Shown piece by piece: positions 58,903 to 64,000 of a DNA stretch of 64,000 nt. Location of the stretch: assembly GCF_040958095.1 (NCBI RefSeq), contig NC_091150.1, forward strand, positions 64,332,004 to 64,396,003, written 5' to 3'. The notes beneath the pieces were generated by a model that saw only the letters and a program-made list of their open reading frames with translations, did not search any database and had not been told where the DNA came from. Both the position numbers and the translations under genes were made by a program. Numbering within the stretch: the stretch's first letter is position 1; each line of letters begins with the position of its first letter. The DNA comes from Procambarus clarkii. Taxonomy: Eukaryota; Arthropoda; Malacostraca; Decapoda; Cambaridae.

Positions 58903-61467
58903 ATGCTCAATGATATAGAGATGGAGGAGGACAAAGTAAAGAAATTTATTGACACAAGGGACGAGAGAATTTTGGAGGAGTGTACCAAGGCCCAGCTCCA
59001 ACAAGTGGCAAACCACTTTGGGATCAGGTTGAGGACGACTAAGGTAGCAGAGCGAAGGATAGAGATCATGGCACAGCTCACAGCTCGAGAGGAAGCGACG
59101 GGAGAGGAGCCATCTCAAGAGGAGCCGTCCCGAGGAGAGCCATCGCAAGGTGAACCGTCCCGACTAGGGCCTCCCCAAGCGCCTACCAGTGTGGAGAGAA
59201 TTCACAGTGAACATGGGAGCAGTGGAAGGTCCAGCTGTAGTAAGAGGAGCCTGCAACTGGAAATAATGAAGATGCAACTGGAAGCCCAGCTGCGACGAGA
59301 GGAGAGAGAAGCACGGCTGCAGCTGCAGCGAGAGGAACGTGCGGCTGAGCTGCAGCGAGAGGAACGTGCGGCTGAGCTGCAGCGAGAGGAACGTGCGGCT
59401 GAGCTGCAGCGAGAGGAGCGAGAAGCTCGGCTGCAGCGAGAAGAAGGAGAGAGACAACTGCGACTGGAGGAGATAAAGGCAAAGAAAGAAGTCGAAATGC
59501 GTCGCGTTGAACGTGGTCTGCCCTCACTACCTGCACGGCGGGATGACCTCAAGGTAAGGGAACGTGACTTACCTACGTTCGAACCACAAGAAGCTGAGGC
59601 GTTCTTCGAACACTTTGAACGGATAGCAACTCTGAAGGAGTGGCCGGAAGATGATTGGGCTGCTCTGGTCCAGGGCAGGTTGACTGGTGAGGCCCGGGAA
59701 GCCTATAACATGCTGGACCTAGAGGAGTGTACTAGTTATGACGCGATTAAGAATGCGGTTCTCCACTCATTCCGGCTGACTCCGGAGATGTACCGGAAGC
59801 GGTTCAGAGAGTGTACAAGAGCGTCGGGAAAGACTTACGCCGAGACCGCCAGGGATATGGAACGGAAATTCCTACGATGGTTGAAGGCGGAGGAAGCGGA
59901 GTCGGTGGATGATATCAAACGACTGATAGTGATGGAGAAGTTTATGTCAGTGCTCCATCCTGAGTTGCGAGTAAGGTTGAGAGAAGCAGGTATTAAGGAC
60001 CTGAAGGCTGCAGCGGACCGAGCCGACATGCTGGAGGAGGCACTACATATCAGGAGGGAGGGGCCGCCCAGACACTCGCCTTACCCCAGGTCGGGAGGGA
60101 ACCTTAGGAGTTCAGGGGGAGCGAGGACGGGTGGGGACTCTCCCAGGAGTAGTGTGCCTGATGAAGTAACGTGGTTCAAGAGCTCAAGAGACGCGGGGAG
60201 GAAGCCCCAAGCTGTGAGCAGTGGACCTAACTCGGGAGCAAGTGCTGCAGTCCCGGATGCGACGACAGGGAGTCCAAGGAGGACCCAGGGAACGTCTGCA
60301 AGTGGTACCGCCAGAGTGACTAGCGAGTGGCCGCCCAGGGGAGGCAGCCGATGCTACAACTGTGGTGTGAGAGGACATTATGCCCGCGAGTGTGAGGAGC
60401 ACCAAAGGAATGTAGGATTAATGTTGGAAGAGGAGAGAGTGTTTGTTCACACCCCATATTATAGTGGACCCAACGTGAATGGTTGGGAAATGAAGTTGGG
60501 TGAACATCCCTTCGTTTTCGGGGCCAACGTGAAGTTTGGAAAGTCAGACCCAGTGGAGGTTGCCGTGCTTCGAGATACGGGTGCTGACATAAGTATGGTG
60601 ACCAGGAGTATTCTCCCCAAGGAATTTAATGATTCACCTGTGGGAGTGGTGAGGATACGCAGTGTGGGGGAGGAATACAGGCTGCCACTTCACGAAGTAC
60701 AGCTGATTGCCGACTGCGGAGTCGAGAAAGCTATAGTAGCTGTAGCCCCTAAGTTACCCCTAGAGCATGTACAGATGGTGCTGGGTAATGACCTCGGAGG
60801 AGGCAGGATACAACCCGATTGGGCCAGGAGTGCCTATGTTGCAAGCAGCGGTACAACCCTGCCAGGTGAGGTATCGGTCGTTCCAGATGGTCGTGAGGAA
60901 GCCGACTTCGCCAGGGAAAACGTCGCCAGAGACGACGACAACGTGGGCGAGAGTGCAGAGAGGTCGTCGGAGGTAGTGGAAAACCCCGACGAAGACCTCC
61001 GACTAAGCCTGATGATGCGTGTGGAGGAGTGGCGAGGAGCAGCTGTACAAACGCCTGGGGCGGTGAAGAGGCTGCAGACCGCACTCCCTCCATACAGAAA
61101 CGTGAATAAAGTAAGCTCAGTGGATGAGCGAACGGCAGTGAGGGGCAGAGTGGAGGAGCCACGACGCAAGGCACCCTATGCCGGCCAGATGAATAGTGGT
61201 AGGTGCAAGATGAACCACCGTGGTGAGGTGAGCCACAGGGAGGTGGAAGAGCCCAACCACGAACCGAAGAAGACGTCTGCAGGGAAGAAAATCTCATGGA
61301 GGAGTGAAGATGTTCGTCGGGAACGAAGGAGCGAGTGGTATAGGAAAGGCAATACGAAGCAAGCAGGGAATAGGTACACCCAGGGTAGGCGCCAGCCTAA
61401 CCAGAGGGGCATTGGGCCATCGCAAAAGCCTAGTGTGGAAGAGAGGAAGCTGCTGGATGGAGTATAG
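58903..61467 (+). CDS. Gag-protease polyprotein of the LTR element (854 residues)
   Basis: An intact frame opens after a TAA at 58849. The first ATG is 58903, with another at 58921. Domains by residue: an acidic N-terminus; a charged coiled coil (about 118-200) containing four 9-residue repeats (LQREERAAE, 59323-59430); a capsid/SCAN-like region (about 215-385) with FRECTRASGKTYAETARDME and LIVMEKFMSVLHPELR; a CCHC knuckle CYNCGVRGHYAREC (60352-60393); an aspartic protease with DTGADIS (DTGA 60574-60585) and VLGNDLGG; then a long Arg-rich tail. Such proteins form particles that package element RNA and are cut by the protease. There is no frameshift or stop, unlike its neighbours, and pol is missing. 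Confidence 0.92.
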   Translation: MLNDIEMEEDKVKKFIDTRDERILEECTKAQLQQVANHFGIRLRTTKVAERRIEIMAQLTAREEATGEEPSQEEPSRGEPSQGEPSRLGPPQAPTSVERIHSEHGSSGRSSCSKRSLQLEIMKMQLEAQLRREEREARLQLQREERAAELQREERAAELQREERAAELQREEREARLQREEGERQLRLEEIKAKKEVEMRRVERGLPSLPARRDDLKVRERDLPTFEPQEAEAFFEHFERIATLKEWPEDDWAALVQGRLTGEAREAYNMLDLEECTSYDAIKNAVLHSFRLTPEMYRKRFRECTRASGKTYAETARDMERKFLRWLKAEEAESVDDIKRLIVMEKFMSVLHPELRVRLREAGIKDLKAAADRADMLEEALHIRREGPPRHSPYPRSGGNLRSSGGARTGGDSPRSSVPDEVTWFKSSRDAGRKPQAVSSGPNSGASAAVPDATTGSPRRTQGTSASGTARVTSEWPPRGGSRCYNCGVRGHYARECEEHQRNVGLMLEEERVFVHTPYYSGPNVNGWEMKLGEHPFVFGANVKFGKSDPVEVAVLRDTGADISMVTRSILPKEFNDSPVGVVRIRSVGEEYRLPLHEVQLIADCGVEKAIVAVAPKLPLEHVQMVLGNDLGGGRIQPDWARSAYVASSGTTLPGEVSVVPDGREEADFARENVARDDDNVGESAERSSEVVENPDEDLRLSLMMRVEEWRGAAVQTPGAVKRLQTALPPYRNVNKVSSVDERTAVRGRVEEPRRKAPYAGQMNSGRCKMNHRGEVSHREVEEPNHEPKKTSAGKKISWRSEDVRRERRSEWYRKGNTKQAGNRYTQGRRQPNQRGIGPSQKPSVEERKLLDGV

Positions 61468-61882
61468 GTTACAAGTGCCACTGTGAGGAGACAACGCACC
61501 TACGGGAGAAGAGGAACCGAGAAGAGAGAAGGTTGGCGAAGAGGAGATCATGAGAGGAAACATGGAGTACCTGTAGGACGCAGTGGAAATGCAAGACTAT
61601 CTCGGAGTGCACGACGCGGTGGAGGCGCTGCATGCACTAAATCTTACAGTGGTAACGAGCCGTGGGAGTACACTCGTAGCCACGGAGAGAGGATTTCTTG
61701 TAGGTGTTCAGGGAACACCCATCACACCCGGTACTATGCGAGGTGGAGATACAATGAGGCAAGTGACTGGCAAGGTGGTAAGAGCCACGTCACCAACTGG
61801 AGGAGTGACACTTCAGGAACGGAGGGAGCAAGAGTATAGATTGCCCTCTTGAGTGCTGCTCTTCCGATATGACTCTTATTTT
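61468..61882 (+). other. Tail between gag-protease and the polypurine tract
   Basis: About 415 bases. Two overlapping short frames exist (61483-61839, Arg/Ser-rich; 61583-61852, GTPITPGTMRGG-type). Neither shows an RT, RNase H, integrase or env motif. The second could be a remnant of a lost downstream gene. It contains the ATATGACTCTTATTTTAAGG motif also found before the diverged LTR at 33023. Confidence 0.45.
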
Positions 61883-61895
61883 AAGGGGAGGGGTA

Positions 61896-63643
61896 TGTTA
61901 CGGTGCCCTCTCCTATTTCTTTCGTTTGCCGGCTTAAAGAGTCATATCAGCTCTCCCTACTGATTCTCTGAGGTTCAGGGAGTCTAATGATATATGTGGC
62001 GACCAGACCGGCTGCCAGTTAAGGCATGGAAGTTATATTATAAGTTGTAAATAAAGGAAAATTGGCGCCCTGTTATAAAATGAAACAGTATCCCCTACGG
62101 CAGATATGACCTTGTGGAAGGGACACTATGCCGATCGCGGATTGGCCGACGTAGGTCGTGGGCGACAAATCAGGGCCCGCCATGACGTCACCGAGTGCCC
62201 CGGGCGGCGCCAACGTCAGAGTTGTACTGACCGTGGAAGCGACAGGACGCGCCTCGGTCTGCTCTCAAGAATTGGAGGCTCTGCAAGCCTTGTCCAGTGG
62301 ATTGAGCTGACCATCGCCGCCAACATAGTTATTGGAGACCCTGCGCTTCTGGGAAGCCAAAGAGGAACCAAGTTCAGTGAGCAGAGAAGTGCCCAAACTT
62401 GGAAAATAGTCGGCGACGACGCTGGGCGGCGCCGCTGGCTGGACGTTGAGGTCTGGAAGGTGGGCGAGCAAGCTAGCTGTGACTGGGGTCACATCCACTG
62501 AGAATCTTGGAAGGACGACACCGTGCCTAGGACAAGGAGCGACGCCCTGTGGGAGAGGCGAGTGTGGGGAAAGATAGTGATTAGCTCAGCGCCCATCGAT
62601 GAACCAGGATTGGGGCAGCTGAATCTCAGGGATTGGAACGGCGACGACGCGAAGGCTTCACGACACCTGAGGACCTGTGGAACGCCCTGGATCGTCGAGG
62701 ATCGACCCAAGGAAGCGTGGGACCCTCACACCATCGAGGGACAGGCGTCGTGAGCCAGGAGTGTAAGGTAGATCATTTTTCCCTCCCATTACCCCTTGTA
62801 TGAGTAGGCTAGTTAGGCCACAATATTTACTTGTGTATGTGGCAGCAAGACTTTATTGCTTTAATGGTAGAATAGGCTGCAATGCAGCTTGTGTCCAGGA
62901 CTGTCAGAGAGGACAGTGTGTATGGATGGCAGGACAGTGAAGAAGAGGTGCCGACGTGGTGAAGAGGCCCTCCTGTGAGAGTGTGAGACTCCTGTCTTCC
63001 TGTCCAGTTGAAGGAGAGTTGGAGGTCGTGGAAGAAGAGGCTGACGATCTCCAGACTCATCATCCATATTCCATATTCATGTATTACTTGTGATTGTGTG
63101 TGTGTGTTCATGTAATTTGCGTCAGTAAATCCACACATTTTATTACTGTGTTTGAGTGTGCCTTCATTTGTGATATTTCTCTATGAGCATACATTTCTGG
63201 CTACAAACGATATATGATACACCCACTGAACTGCATTGCTGGGGTGCAGATATAATAACCCAGCTGGCGACCTTGCTAAGAGGAAGATAGAGAAGACAGG
63301 CGGGAAAGGAGTTCCTGCAACCTTTTTTTGTCTGGCAGGCAAGACTCAGAGAGGCTATGGTTATAGGTAAGCCTGAGTCTTCCTTCACTCCCCCACGGGT
63401 CTAGGCCGGAACTGTTAACAGCAGTTTCCCCGTGGTTGACTGAAGGGCTTCCAGGGTGAATCAGTGGCACCCCTTTGTGGTGGAAGCAAAGACCTGCGGA
63501 GGTGGGCATTGTTGGTCCTATCTTGTGTGACCAAGGAGACTCCGGTGAATCCAGGGAGTCGGAGGGGCTGAGTATTTGGGCCCTTTGAGCCCCTAGCAGC
63601 CGAGTGTTAGCAGAGCCCCGGACCGCCCACCCCCCACGTGACA
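61896..63643 (+). repeat. 3' LTR (1748 bp)
   Basis: Uninterrupted copy that defines the LTR. Starts TGTTACGG, ends GTGACA. Contains GACGTCACCGAG in its first third, GTAAGGTAGATCATTTTTCC in the middle, and TG-rich sequence with a CAGTAAATCCACACATTTTA stretch near 63123 that may mark the end of R. Transcription start and poly-A sites could not be fixed by eye. Confidence 0.92.
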
Positions 63644-63647
63644 CCAT

Positions 63648-63990
63648 ATACATACAGGTCTGTTAGGAATCTATCTACTACAAGAGCTTGCATCGTTCGG
63701 ACATATCCGCCTAAACGTACTTTAGGTTGTACTACCTTGAAGACTTGGGCTCCCGAGTTAGTCAGGAATCCTGCTATGTCTATTCATGTCTCCCGTACAG
63801 GTTTGAGTTCCAGGGCATCTACCAACTCCATTGAGATAAAAGTCATTTGGGATCCTTGGTCAAATAATCCACGTATGGTGACCTTGGACTTTCCATTTTT
63901 AATGATCAATTGAGCAGTGGGTAGAGCTGATTTATGATCAGACCTTGTTGAGAAGACACTTATGTCAAGTAAGTCGGTACAAAGCTGTAT
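63648..63990 (-). pseudogene. Bel/Pao protease N-terminal part
   Basis: Minus-strand reading: ALPTAQLIIKNGKSKVTIRG, the active-site region LFDQGSQMTFI, then VVQPKVRLGGYV and ALVVDRFLTDL up to the LTR element. One in-frame TGA lies near 63790. It joins the part at 55399 once the LTR element is taken out. Gag of this copy would lie to the right of the window. Confidence 0.85.
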
Positions 63991-64000
63991 TGAAGCAGAA

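Larger units (their letters stand above)
55400..63643 (+). mobile_element. Complete LTR retrotransposon with gag-protease only, nested in Bel/Pao
   Basis: 5' LTR 55400-58681 (interrupted), internal gag-protease frame, polypurine tract AAGGGGAGGGGTA (61883-61895), 3' LTR 61896-63643. Both LTRs start TGTTACGG and end GTGACA. CCAT flanks both sides (55396-55399, 63644-63647) as a 4-bp target duplication. The interior between the LTRs is only 3.2 kb, and no RT, RNase H or integrase is visible. Gag resembles Ty3-like elements with SCAN-type capsids. Confidence 0.88.

Overview
This window is eukaryotic, most likely from a decapod crustacean and possibly a freshwater crayfish. That reading rests on an intron-bearing sacsin-like gene, several tRNA-headed SINE copies whose body I associate from memory with decapod genomes, and a dense mix of Bel/Pao, Ty3-like, LINE, Penelope-like and TTAA-targeted elements. 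No prokaryotic operon, CRISPR array or plasmid feature is visible. Species assignment is inference.

Layout. 1-6927 is one long coding exon of a sacsin-like co-chaperone, open at the left edge and ending in a splice donor inside its HEPN domain. Its intron starts with a 36-bp minisatellite (6953-7205), a 20/21-bp minisatellite (7239-8534) and then a 12.2-kb GT-rich satellite of 30/32/33-bp units (8991-21207). That satellite holds a near-identical tandem duplication of about 3 kb. A 28-bp satellite split by a SINE closes the block (21208-21934). From 22 to 33 kb lie broken retroelements: a Ty3-like fragment with its LTR, a LINE RT cut by a SINE, two pieces of one LINE ORF1 family, a Bel/Pao gag-protease fragment cut by a SINE, a Penelope-like 3' end, an (AT)n tract and an LTR with RNase H. 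From 33.4 to 36.5 kb are CT-rich minisatellites and a 25-bp satellite. A LINE ORF1 fragment lies at 38.3-39.7 kb.

From about 41.9 kb to the right edge I read one Bel/Pao retrotransposon on the minus strand, spread over more than 22 kb by nested insertions. These are a gag-protease LTR element (55400-63643, target duplication CCAT), a SINE (53919-54180), a LINE (about 47548-52552) and an unassigned element of about 4.5 kb. Each of the three larger insertions carries a further insertion: a 1.53-kb TTAA-flanked element in the 5' LTR, a 3.6-kb piggyBac-like TTAA element in the LINE, and a 370-bp foldback MITE in the unassigned element.

The sacsin-like exon is the only host gene I can support. 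The most notable observations are: the apparently young LTR element that carries gag and protease but no visible RT, RNase H or integrase; two fragments in which RNase H lies directly before the 3' LTR; two SINE types with different tRNA heads on one shared body; and the duplication inside the satellite. Most long open frames here come from stop-free tandem repeats and are not genes.
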